Shown here piece after piece: positions 1 to 8,513 of a stretch of 64,000 nt of DNA. Source of the stretch: Dehalobacterium formicoaceticum. Lineage in GTDB: Bacteria; Bacillota; Dehalobacteriia; Dehalobacteriales; Dehalobacteriaceae. Every line of letters starts with the position of its first letter. The first letter of the stretch is position 1. Below the pieces are notes generated by a model. That model did not search any database. It saw only the letters and a list, made by a program, of their open reading frames with translations, and had not been told where the DNA came from. Where the stretch lies: contig NZ_CP022121.1 in the NCBI RefSeq assembly GCF_002224645.1, forward strand, positions 3,569,501-3,633,500. Direction: 5' to 3'. Made by a program: the position numbers and the translations under genes.

Positions 1-218
1 TTATAGGTAGGCTAAAAACGTAATTTTATTATTGTAGATGTGACAGAAAACACCTTGTTTCAATCCCTTATAGGTAGGCTAAAAACTCAATATACTATGC
101 AATTGTCAATAGTTTTTTTCTAGTTTCAATCCCTTATAGGTAGGCTAAAAACGTATGTTGAACCCGCTCAGACGCTCCGTTATTCACTGTTTCAATCCCT
201 TATAGGTAGGCTAAAAAC
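1..218 (-). CRISPR. CRISPR array, leader-distal part, cut by the window edge
   Basis: Three full repeats (57-86, 123-152, 189-218) and the last 19 bases of a fourth (1-19). The repeat is 30 nt, starting GTTTCAATCC and ending GGCTAAAAAC on the + strand, with spacers of 36-37 nt. Read on the minus strand the repeat ends in ATTGAAAC, the 8-nt 5' crRNA handle known from I-B and III systems. I therefore infer minus-strand transcription, with this as the older, leader-distal end. The array continues beyond position 1. The next spacer is broken by the IS21 element starting at about 220. Confidence 0.98.
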
Positions 219-220
219 TT
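216..220. repeat. Target site duplication of IS21 element, left copy
   Basis: AACTT here is the last three bases of a CRISPR repeat plus the first two bases of a spacer. The same five bases flank the other end at 2894-2898. Confidence 0.85.
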
Positions 221-323
221 GTGTCTATGGTAATCTAATAGTAGGCCACCGTAGTCATTGAAAAACCGGCCACAATAGATTAACCTACTTGAGAGGAAAT
301 TCAACAGGTAGGGGCTGGGAGAG

Positions 324-1913
324 ATGATCACAATGAACATCAAGCAACAAATTTTAATGATGCATATTCATGAAGGGAAATCGCGCCGGGAAATTGCGAA
401 AATAACAGGGATCAATCGGGACACCGTAGGAAAGTACATTGGACAATATGAGGAAGGGAGACAGCAATTATTGTCGAGCGGGTCGGCAGATATCCAGGCA
501 CTAGTCGACACCCTCACTTCTGCCCCCAAGTATACTGTGGGCATTCGACCCAAAAGAAAAATGACTGACGAGGTTGTGAACAGGATCCAGTTCTATCTTG
601 ACGAGAATGAAACTAAGCGAAATCAGGGGCGGCACAAGCAGCAAAAAAAAGCCATTGATATCTTTGAAGCACTGGAAGCCGAGGGTACTCAACTAAGTTA
701 CAGTACCGTTCTTCGAACCATTAGAAGCTTGGAACGGAAACCAAAGGAAGCGTTTATTAAGGCTCTGTATGAACTTGGAGACATTTGCGAATTTGATTGG
801 GGTGAGGTTAAACTAAAAATTAATGGAAAATTTCAAGTTTTTCAGATGGCCGTATTCACAACGGCTTACGGGAACTATCGCTTTGCTTATCTGTTCACCA
901 AACAAACAACAGAGTGTTTTCAGGAAGCACACGCCCTGTTTTTCCAGCATATCGGCCAAGTGTATCGTACCATGGTGTACGATAACATGAAAGTCGCGGT
1001 GAAAAGGTTTATTGGAACGGAGAAGGAGCCGACGCAAGGATTGCTTCAATTGTCGCTCTACTATGGTTTTCAGTATCGGTTTTGCAATATTCGCAAGGGC
1101 AACGAAAAAGGTCATGTGGAGCGAAGCGTCGAGGTCGTTCGCCGAAAAGCCTTCGCTTTTCGGGACGAATTTGAATCCCTGGAGGAGGCAAATCAATATT
1201 TGCAGGATGTGTGCACTAAGCGTAATCGTAAGTCCCATGATGAGTACAACGGCCAGACGGCGGAGGAACGATTGGAAGAAGAGCGCCCCGCATTGCTGCC
1301 CACCCTTCCACCATTTGATGCAGCTCGCGTGATTTATGGACGGGTGAACAAATATTCCACCATCATCGTTGATCAGAATCGTTACTCAGTACCGGATCAT
1401 TTGGTAGGTGAATCGATCATGATTAAAGCATATGCGACCCGGGTGCGATGCTTCCATCAGGAATCCTTGGTAGCGGAGCATGTGCGATTAACCGGCAACC
1501 ACGAGTGGCGGCTTGATCTGAATCATTATTTGGATACGCTAAGGAAAAAACCTGGTGCATTTGCCGGTAGTGCGGCATGGCAGCAGGCTCCTAAAAGGAT
1601 AAAAGAAATATACGAAACATATTATACCAAACAAGACAAGGAATTTATACAGCTATTGCAATATATTCGAGACGATGTCCCATTTGCGGAAGTCGAGCAA
1701 GCTATTCGGGAGCTGGAGAAAATTCATCCGGCTCAAGTGACTACGGATAAAATTAAAGTGCTTTGTGCTAGGAATCGTGACGCGATGCCTGTTGTTCAAC
1801 CAAATCTCTCGAAAACGGGAAAAGAGATTGTAGAGCGGTCAGCACAGCAGCTTCGCATGTACGATGACATGTTTGATACCCATACACCAAAAGCAAAGGA
1901 GGACGTTGCATGA
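324..1913 (+). CDS. istA: IS21 family transposase IstA
   Basis: A 529-residue DDE transposase, a normal length for IstA. An N-terminal helix-turn-helix is visible (residues about 15-40, with KSRREIAKITGINRDTVGKY). The retroviral-integrase core follows, with FDWGEVK (about 155-165), YDNMK (about 217-221) and KGNEKGHVERSV (about 258-270), which carry the expected acidic residues. The C-terminal part has the IstA-type domain starting near VNKYSTIIVDQNRYSVP. It cuts and joins the element ends, helped by the IstB ATPase. Start chosen at the ATG after GGGAGAG. It overlaps istB by 4 bp (ATGA), so translation is coupled. No frameshift or stop is seen, so the element may be active. Confidence 0.97.
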   Translation: MITMNIKQQILMMHIHEGKSRREIAKITGINRDTVGKYIGQYEEGRQQLLSSGSADIQALVDTLTSAPKYTVGIRPKRKMTDEVVNRIQFYLDENETKRNQGRHKQQKKAIDIFEALEAEGTQLSYSTVLRTIRSLERKPKEAFIKALYELGDICEFDWGEVKLKINGKFQVFQMAVFTTAYGNYRFAYLFTKQTTECFQEAHALFFQHIGQVYRTMVYDNMKVAVKRFIGTEKEPTQGLLQLSLYYGFQYRFCNIRKGNEKGHVERSVEVVRRKAFAFRDEFESLEEANQYLQDVCTKRNRKSHDEYNGQTAEERLEEERPALLPTLPPFDAARVIYGRVNKYSTIIVDQNRYSVPDHLVGESIMIKAYATRVRCFHQESLVAEHVRLTGNHEWRLDLNHYLDTLRKKPGAFAGSAAWQQAPKRIKEIYETYYTKQDKEFIQLLQYIRDDVPFAEVEQAIRELEKIHPAQVTTDKIKVLCARNRDAMPVVQPNLSKTGKEIVERSAQQLRMYDDMFDTHTPKAKEDVA

Positions 1914-2689
1914 GTAACGCGCCGCGCAAGGCGTTTAAGGAAGCGATATTGGAATATAGCAAAGAACTGAGACTCCCTATGATTCGTAAGCATTTGGATG
2001 AGCAAGTTCGGGAGTCAACGCAGCAGGATGCCAGTTATGAAGCATTTCTGGCGCAGTTACTGGAGAAGGAATGTGATGCTCGTCGGGAAGCCTCGCGGCA
2101 TAATCGCATTCGTCTGGCTGAATTTACACATAAAAAGTACCTTGAAGATTTGGTCATCGCGGATTTGCCAGATGATGCCCAAAAGAAGTTAAAGCAGCTG
2201 AAAACATTAGAGTTTATTCAGGAGGGGCGCAACATTATTCTGGCGGGGAACCCGGGAACAGGCAAGACGCATGTGAGTATTGGGCTAGGCTTAAAGGCCT
2301 GCCTGGAGGGATATAAAGTATGGTTTACAACTGTTCCCCTCCTCATTAACCGGATTAAAGAATGCCGAGCAGAGCAAACTCTTCGAGCCTTCCAGAACCG
2401 CTTTGAAAAATATGATTTGGTTATTGCCGATGAAATGGGTTATATATCTTTTGATAAGGAAGGATCTGAATTATTGTTTACCCATTTGTCGCTGAGGGCT
2501 GGTCGCAAATCGACAATCATCACAACCAACTTATCCTTCGAACGATGGGGTGAAATTTTTCAGGATCCCGTGATGACGGCGGCCATGATTGACCGGTTGA
2601 CGCATCAGTCATACATCGTCAACATGAATGGAAACTCGTACCGCATGAAAGAAACGAAGGAGTGGTTACAACAACAGCAACTGGCATGA
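1910..2689 (+). CDS. istB: IS21 transposition helper ATPase IstB
   Basis: A 259-residue AAA+ ATPase of the DnaC/IstB type. Walker A is GNPGTGKTH (about residues 113-121) and Walker B is LVIADEMGYI (about 170-179). A sensor-like ITTNLSFERW follows (about 204-213). In the family, IstB binds target DNA and delivers it to IstA, and length and motifs are complete here. It starts inside the istA stop codon and ends 2689, just before a long hairpin (2706-2749). It is the usual partner of istA and needs no other gene to explain it. Confidence 0.97.
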   Translation: MSNAPRKAFKEAILEYSKELRLPMIRKHLDEQVRESTQQDASYEAFLAQLLEKECDARREASRHNRIRLAEFTHKKYLEDLVIADLPDDAQKKLKQLKTLEFIQEGRNIILAGNPGTGKTHVSIGLGLKACLEGYKVWFTTVPLLINRIKECRAEQTLRAFQNRFEKYDLVIADEMGYISFDKEGSELLFTHLSLRAGRKSTIITTNLSFERWGEIFQDPVMTAAMIDRLTHQSYIVNMNGNSYRMKETKEWLQQQQLA

Positions 2690-2705
2690 AGAAAAAAACA
2701 ATAAC

Positions 2706-2749
2706 CCTGTATAAAGGTTTATCATGTTTTTGATAAACATTTATACAGG
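2706..2749. terminator. Long hairpin downstream of istB, possible two-way terminator
   Basis: Arms 2706-2724 and 2731-2749 pair at 18 of 19 positions around a 6-nt loop. On the + strand no T-run follows. On the minus strand the hairpin is followed, about 7 nt on, by seven T (the A-run at 2692-2698). So it looks more like an intrinsic terminator for transcription coming through the array from the right than for istB. Confidence 0.6.
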
Positions 2750-2893
2750 ATGTAACAAGCGATAGCGCGTTAGCATTCATCGTGAAACAATGCTCTTTGA
2801 AAACTAAATATGCTTATGAAACGACTAAATTTTTTTTTCTTAGTGGCCGAAAATTAAATGACTATATGGCCTAATTTTAAGTTGACAAATACA

Positions 2894-2898
2894 AACTT
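2894..2898. repeat. Target site duplication of IS21 element, right copy
   Basis: AACTT directly after the terminal ACA. It is followed by the remaining 34 nt of the interrupted spacer (2899-2932). Confidence 0.85.
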
Positions 2899-2932
2899 GC
2901 ACTTAAGAAAAACATCGACGAAATAAAACGTG

Positions 2933-5900
2933 GTTTCAATCCCTTATAGGTAGGCTAAAAACCTAGACCTCAAGTGACGAGTGCTGCCATTTTTTGAAGT
3001 TTCAATCCCTTATAGGTAGGCTAAAAACGTAAAATTCGTCATCAAACATATGGATTCCATGTACAGTTTCAATCCCTTATAGGTAGGCTAAAAACAATAC
3101 CATATCGGCGGCATTGTCCCCGACACAGCGGTTTCAATCCCTTATAGGTAGGCTAAAAACGCAGATATTAAATACTTTACCAATGCAGAATACAGAGTTT
3201 CAATCCCTTATAGGTAGGCTAAAAACCGGACAATCCGTCCGCGGCATGAAGGTGAAGTTTAGGTTTCAATCCCTTATAGGTAGGCTAAAAACCGGCAATC
3301 TCAAAAACGCTGGCGCAAATTCAATCGTTTCAATCCCTTATAGGTAGGCTAAAAACGAATACGTGATTCCGTGTCTTGCGCGTTCATACCGTGTTTCAAT
3401 CCCTTATAGGTAGGCTAAAAACGCCGGATCACCGCAACGAACTTCTCCGCCAGCGTCAGTTTCAATCCCTTATAGGTAGGCTAAAAACTCCGTGCCATGG
3501 TAAGTCTCATAGTCGGCAGCATAGTTTCAATCCCTTATAGGTAGGCTAAAAACGCAAGGGGCTACCAATCCCCTATGGGGAGAAAGAGGTTTCAATCCCT
3601 TATAGGTAGGCTAAAAACGACGAGACGCAAATTATATTATCTTGCCGATGAGCGTTTCAATCCCTTATAGGTAGGCTAAAAACCAGGCCTAATATCTTTG
3701 CCGTGGATGTGATTTCGGCGTTTCAATCCCTTATAGGTAGGCTAAAAACCCAACAAATGCCCAACAAAAAAATCATGTTGGGCCGTTTCAATCCCTTATA
3801 GGTAGGCTAAAAACGTAGCTGAGGGGAGAGTGATAACGGCATGAGAGATATGTTTCAATCCCTTATAGGTAGGCTAAAAACCAGTAGGTTGCAAGCATAT
3901 CTTCGTCTATTCTATCCAGGTTTCAATCCCTTATAGGTAGGCTAAAAACCAGCTTTTCTCCCGGTGATGCCGGATACGGCATATCTGTTTCAATCCCTTA
4001 TAGGTAGGCTAAAAACGTTTACGGCTATATATATCATGCTCGTCCCAAATATTGTTTCAATCCCTTATAGGTAGGCTAAAAACATTTTGATCCTGATGAA
4101 ACGCCGCGCTTTCCTTTTAGTTTCAATCCCTTATAGGTAGGCTAAAAACGCAAGTGAAGCTGGTCCTTTAGCGGTATTAGATATGTTTCAATCCCTTATA
4201 GGTAGGCTAAAAACGACGAAAGAAGTGAAATGCGGCATATGTAACTATGGTTTCAATCCCTTATAGGTAGGCTAAAAACTTGGAAAGCCGCTGATTGACG
4301 ATACGGAGATTGTCGGTTTCAATCCCTTATAGGTAGGCTAAAAACCCGGATACTTCCTGCCGCTGCCCCATCATAGATATATAAGTTTCAATCCCTTATA
4401 GGTAGGCTAAAAACGTACATTTCCCTGACAGGCTGCGTCTTACCGGATATGCGTTTCAATCCCTTATAGGTAGGCTAAAAACAGCAGAAAGCAAGAAAAA
4501 ATCATTCAGGAAAAAGGTAGTTTCAATCCCTTATAGGTAGGCTAAAAACCAGTTTTACCGGGGAGACGATGCCCCTTAATGAGTTGTTTCAATCCCTTAT
4601 AGGTAGGCTAAAAACGCAGAACCACTAAGGGTTTTGAGTTGATCGGAAATAGTTTCAATCCCTTATAGGTAGGCTAAAAACAGGCCATGCTTGGCCAAAA
4701 CTGGGCGCACCGTATCAAGTTTCAATCCCTTATAGGTAGGCTAAAAACAAGATGCCATAAATAAATTAAATGAGATACTAGAGGTTTCAATCCCTTATAG
4801 GTAGGCTAAAAACACTAAACAAAAAGAAAATATAGAGCAGCTGCTGCAGTGTTTCAATCCCTTATAGGTAGGCTAAAAACGTATATAAATATATTACAGG
4901 GCAATGGAGGGAGATAGTTTCAATCCCTTATAGGTAGGCTAAAAACCTGATACTGTTGGTGCAGTAGGCGATACACTTGTCCGTTTCAATCCCTTATAGG
5001 TAGGCTAAAAACAATATGCCGCCTGATGCGAACGATCCGAAAGTTATGGTTTCAATCCCTTATAGGTAGGCTAAAAACGATGAACGATGGCTTGATAAGA
5101 TTGAGTTGGAGCGAGTTTCAATCCCTTATAGGTAGGCTAAAAACGATTAGTCATACTCTTTTGATTGTTAAGATTACGGTTTGTTTCAATCCCTTATAGG
5201 TAGGCTAAAAACGTTGAGATGGGTAGGATTACGCAAGCACAGTATGAAGTTTCAATCCCTTATAGGTAGGCTAAAAACGAGAAAGTAGCATCAGCTATTT
5301 GCAAGGGTTTTTGGTTTCAATCCCTTATAGGTAGGCTAAAAACGGAGGAACAGGCGGTTGATATGGTGCTATCTCCTGCGTTTCAATCCCTTATAGGTAG
5401 GCTAAAAACCGGGGAACGCAGACGGGAATTATATAGAAAGTATATGGTTTCAATCCCTTATAGGTAGGCTAAAAACTTTGGACAGCATGGGCTATGATGA
5501 TGAGTCCTCCGGGTTTCAATCCCTTATAGGTAGGCTAAAAACGTTTCATAATTTGAAAAGGTTCAGCATCAGGAATGTGTTTCAATCCCTTATAGGTAGG
5601 CTAAAAACTTTTTCTCCGCCAGTTTATACCCACAGGCGTATTGGTTTCAATCCCTTATAGGTAGGCTAAAAACGATACCAATGATCCGCAGAACTTTTAT
5701 GGCACGACTGTGTTTCAATCCCTTATAGGTAGGCTAAAAACGGTGTTTTAAATGGAACTAGGACACAAAAGTTTCGAGTTTCAATCCCTTATAGGTAGGC
5801 TAAAAACGTTGTCTTACGTCCAGATAGATACTCCATATGAGGCGTTTCAATCCCTTATAGGTAGGCTAAAAACGTGTAAGGGAAAAAAGGTGGTGGAGGA

Positions 5901-6541
5901 CGTGAGCAAGGTTTCAATCCCTTATAGGTAGGCTAAAAACCATATCGTCTGTGTCATAGTTGGACATAACAGCCGTGTTTCAATCCCTTATAGGTAGGCT
6001 AAAAACTCATACTTAACACCCAAATCGGGACCAGTCGATTTTGTGTTTCAATCCCTTATAGGTAGGCTAAAAACCGGCCCAGCGGTAGAGAGAATGGCCG
6101 AATTGGGAAGGTTTCAATCCCTTATAGGTAGGCTAAAAACCTAGAATAAAATCATATCCAAGTTTCATGTGCTGACGTTTCAATCCCTTATAGGTAGGCT
6201 AAAAACCAGCAAGGAATCGAACTTCTGTATTTAGCCTCTGAAAGTTTCAATCCCTTATAGGTAGGCTAAAAACGAAATAACTAATTACACAAAATACGAA
6301 ACACTCCCTGTAGTTTCAATCCCTTATAGGTAGGCTAAAAACTTTTCTCTGGCGGCGTCGGACAGGCTCTTGTAATTCTGTTTCAATCCCTTATAGGTAG
6401 GCTAAAAACGACTAAATGATGCGGGGATGGGGGTTTTAGATCCAAGTTTCAATCCCTTATAGGTAGGCTAAAAACAAACATTTCCAGTAAAGGAAACTTT
6501 TGAACCGACTTGTTTCAATCCCTTATAGGTAGGCTAAAAAC
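2933..6541 (-). CRISPR. CRISPR array, leader-proximal part, 55 repeats
   Basis: I counted 55 copies of the same 30-nt repeat, from 2933-2962 to 6512-6541, with spacers of about 34-38 nt. I saw no sequence variants among the repeats. Bases 2899-2932 are the remaining 34 nt of the spacer cut by the IS21 insertion. The last repeat abuts the AT-rich leader next to cas5, so new spacers should be added at the 6541 end. The repeat sequence and ATTGAAAC handle fit the I-B and III-B genes beside it, so one array probably feeds both complexes. Short chance ORFs run through the repeats and are not genes. Confidence 0.99.
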
Positions 6542-6825
6542 CCATTTTACCCGCATTAAATCAGTATTTATGATTAGACATTCTAATCCCAATAAATTGT
6601 ATTTTTCCTACATCCCGCTTACTAAGCCATATCTTCTGTCGTCGATCTCCAGACATTTTTACCTTATTGCACATCGACGACAGTTTAAAATAACTCAATT
6701 AAACACAAACTTTTAGGAATTGTTAAAAAAGAGTTAGCCTCTTGACAACTAATTATACCACTAAAACCTTTTAAACTATACTCTAAGATACTTTTTTCTC
6801 AAAAATTTATCTTGCTCAAAGGGGA
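6542..6825 (-). promoter_or_regulatory. CRISPR leader
   Basis: A 284-bp AT-rich gene-free stretch lies between the first repeat (6541) and the cas5 stop (6826), where a leader is expected for an array read on the minus strand. It holds an 11-bp perfect inverted repeat, CTGTCGTCGAT at 6636-6646 and its complement at 6673-6683. A TATAAT on the minus strand is at 6752-6757, but I see no convincing -35 partner, so the promoter is not placed. No degenerate repeat copy is seen in it. Confidence 0.8.
6636..6683. repeat. 11-bp perfect inverted repeat in the CRISPR leader
   Basis: CTGTCGTCGAT (6636-6646) and ATCGACGACAG (6673-6683), separated by 26 bp. It is unusually GC-rich for the surrounding leader. 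It could form a stem in the leader transcript or be a protein-binding site for adaptation or promoter control. Function unknown. Confidence 0.7.
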
Positions 6826-7521
6826 TTAAATCAGGCATATCAAATCCTCCCCAAAATGAGCTAAACTGAGATCCAGGGGTGAATCGTCTTCACATTTTTT
6901 AGGAATAAAAGCAATGGATTTCCCATCCTTTTCATAAAGAAAATCTATCGACTTTTCAAAGGTTCGCCGCCCTTTATACTTATACATAAACCCGCCTGCC
7001 CGGCAATAGTAACGATCCGCTTTGAGAACTATTTCCCGGATAAGAGCCGTAGGCACAACCGTTTTGGGCTCGATCTCCTTTCCTTCTGGCACCATATAGG
7101 ATACTTCCGGATAGACCCGGTAAAGCATCGGCTTCGTCAGGGCATAGGCAACACCTAAATAAGTAGTGTAAATCGCCCTTTCCCGGGTGAGAAATTCAAA
7201 TAACTGCTCTGTATATTCTTCTCCGGTGTAATAGATACGATAGCCGGGATTTACCAGCAGTTCAATGGTGGTCGGACGGTTAAAGGTGCTCCCCGAGTCT
7301 TTCCCCAGCATGGACATCTGTTGCGCAACCGTTCGTACCGGTCGCAGCAGTCCAATGCCTATCCGGTCATCAGTCACAAAGTCCTCAATTCCCAAAATAG
7401 CTCCTACCAACCCTTTGGCCGCCGTAGGCGTAATAAAGGGATATGTCATTTGGGTCGCCGTGGTGTCAGGACGGCGAAAATGGCCTACAGTGCCCAAGAC
7501 ATCAAATGCCAGTCCTTTCAT
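6826..7521 (-). CDS. cas5: Type I-B CRISPR protein Cas5
   Basis: A 231-residue RAMP protein of the Cas5 family. The N-terminus KGLAFDVLGTVGHFRRPDTT followed by FITPTAAKGLVGAILG (about residues 29-44) is typical of Cas5 in Cascade. In the complex Cas5 holds the 5' handle of the crRNA and contacts Cas8. A clear AAAGGAG lies before the ATG. It is the last gene of the cas operon, 41 bp after cas7, and ends 284 bp before the first repeat. Its position after cas8b and cas7 marks the I-B module. In many I-B loci cas3 comes next, but here the leader and array follow instead. Confidence 0.93.
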   Translation of the reverse strand: MKGLAFDVLGTVGHFRRPDTTATQMTYPFITPTAAKGLVGAILGIEDFVTDDRIGIGLLRPVRTVAQQMSMLGKDSGSTFNRPTTIELLVNPGYRIYYTGEEYTEQLFEFLTRERAIYTTYLGVAYALTKPMLYRVYPEVSYMVPEGKEIEPKTVVPTALIREIVLKADRYYCRAGGFMYKYKGRRTFEKSIDFLYEKDGKSIAFIPKKCEDDSPLDLSLAHFGEDLICLI

Positions 7522-7562
7522 AACTTTCTCCTTTTACTATAGTGTTTTTACATAGCGAATAC

Positions 7563-8513
7563 TTACCACAGCGGCTGTTGCCAAGGTTGGATATCGTTAT
7601 TGATGGTTACTCCGGGGTGAGTCCAAATCCGGCATTGGGCTATCTTATCTTGTCTCTCAGCAACCACTGCCAAAAGCCGGGTCAAATCAAAGGAAACATC
7701 CTGTAGGGATGAAGGCAGTTTACCGGCTGCTTTCCATTCCCCAGCATCGGGAGACATTGTGATCAGATCTTCCAGATAACCAATTCGGTAAAAGGGATCG
7801 CTGTATTCAATATGAACCAAAATCAGCGGCTGCTGTTGCCCCCTCCCTCTGGCCTGGCGGTGCTGAGTTCCCTGCCACAGTGCCCGAAGCAGCAATTCCT
7901 GATCCTCTGGAGTCATATCCGAGTGTTCCGCCGCCTTCGCGTTGATCACCGCCGGCATAGCAAAGACGGCAAAGGGTAGGGTATAGCTGGTCCAAATCGT
8001 CCCTTGGGTCTTTCCCTCCCCATCATCAGTAGTATCAGTACTGGGCATGACCACCGTCCCTTGTACATATTGGGTGTCCACAGGATGAAGGGAATGGGCC
8101 CATCCGAATTGAACCGGTCCGGTCAGATTGAATTTGGGTTTCACCGAGTAAACGATACCGAAGGTGCGCACATCAAAGCAATGTTCGATCAAGACACTCT
8201 TCATGTCTTCCTTGGCCTTTTTTTCTTTCCCCACACTTTTAGCAATCCCTGCCGCCAAACTGCCCCGGCCAAGTAGTTTCCCTTTGTCGTTTATCTTCTC
8301 TTGAACAAAGATATGGTTTTTACTGTCCTTTCCTCCGTCTGATTCCAAATCAATCACAAAATCACGAACATCCCTTTTAATGCTCACATCGCTTAAGGAG
8401 ATCCGCCCATCTTCTTCGGGAAACAACCGCCTGGCATCACTGTCATTTAAGGGATCCCTGTTGGGGATTCCATCCTTAACCGATTTGACAAACAAAATCT
8501 CGCCGCTATTCAT
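7563..8513 (-). CDS. cas7: Type I-B CRISPR backbone protein Cas7 (Csh2-like)
   Basis: Cas7 subunits form the helical backbone of Cascade along the crRNA. Visible family features are the N-terminal GEILFVKSVKDGIPNRDP, the DVRTFGIVYS segment (about residues 135-145 of the longer frame), and TGPVQFGWAHSLHPV after it, all typical of the Csh2/DevR-like I-B family. The open frame extends to 8570, but I choose the ATG at 8513. It overlaps the cas8b stop by 8 bp, has an AAGG upstream, and begins at the usual family N-terminus (about 316 residues). Expression is probably coupled to cas8b. No frameshift is seen. Confidence 0.93.
   Translation of the reverse strand: MNSGEILFVKSVKDGIPNRDPLNDSDARRLFPEEDGRISLSDVSIKRDVRDFVIDLESDGGKDSKNHIFVQEKINDKGKLLGRGSLAAGIAKSVGKEKKAKEDMKSVLIEHCFDVRTFGIVYSVKPKFNLTGPVQFGWAHSLHPVDTQYVQGTVVMPSTDTTDDGEGKTQGTIWTSYTLPFAVFAMPAVINAKAAEHSDMTPEDQELLLRALWQGTQHRQARGRGQQQPLILVHIEYSDPFYRIGYLEDLITMSPDAGEWKAAGKLPSSLQDVSFDLTRLLAVVAERQDKIAQCRIWTHPGVTINNDIQPWQQPLW

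Larger units (their letters stand above)
220..2893 (+). mobile_element. IS21-family insertion sequence inside the CRISPR array
   Basis: The element carries istA and istB in the usual order. Its ends are TGT at 220-222 and ACA at 2891-2893. Subterminal inverted blocks match between the ends: AGGCCA, TAGTCATT and CGGCCAC on the left, between about 243 and 272, recur inverted on the right between about 2843 and 2872. AACTT is present on both sides (216-220 and 2894-2898), a target duplication of 4-5 bp (one base is shared with the end). Removing the element and one duplicate gives repeat, a 36-nt spacer, then repeat. The element therefore jumped into one pre-existing array. Confidence 0.95.

Noticed and set aside
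3114-3347. Open frames running through CRISPR repeats (also 5478-5660 and 6510-6716)
   Set aside because: They arise because the repeat lacks stops in one frame, and the coded text is just the repeat over and over.
1-6541. Two independent arrays flanking an IS element
   Set aside because: The same repeat, the target duplication and the exact 36-nt rebuilt spacer show a single array that was interrupted.
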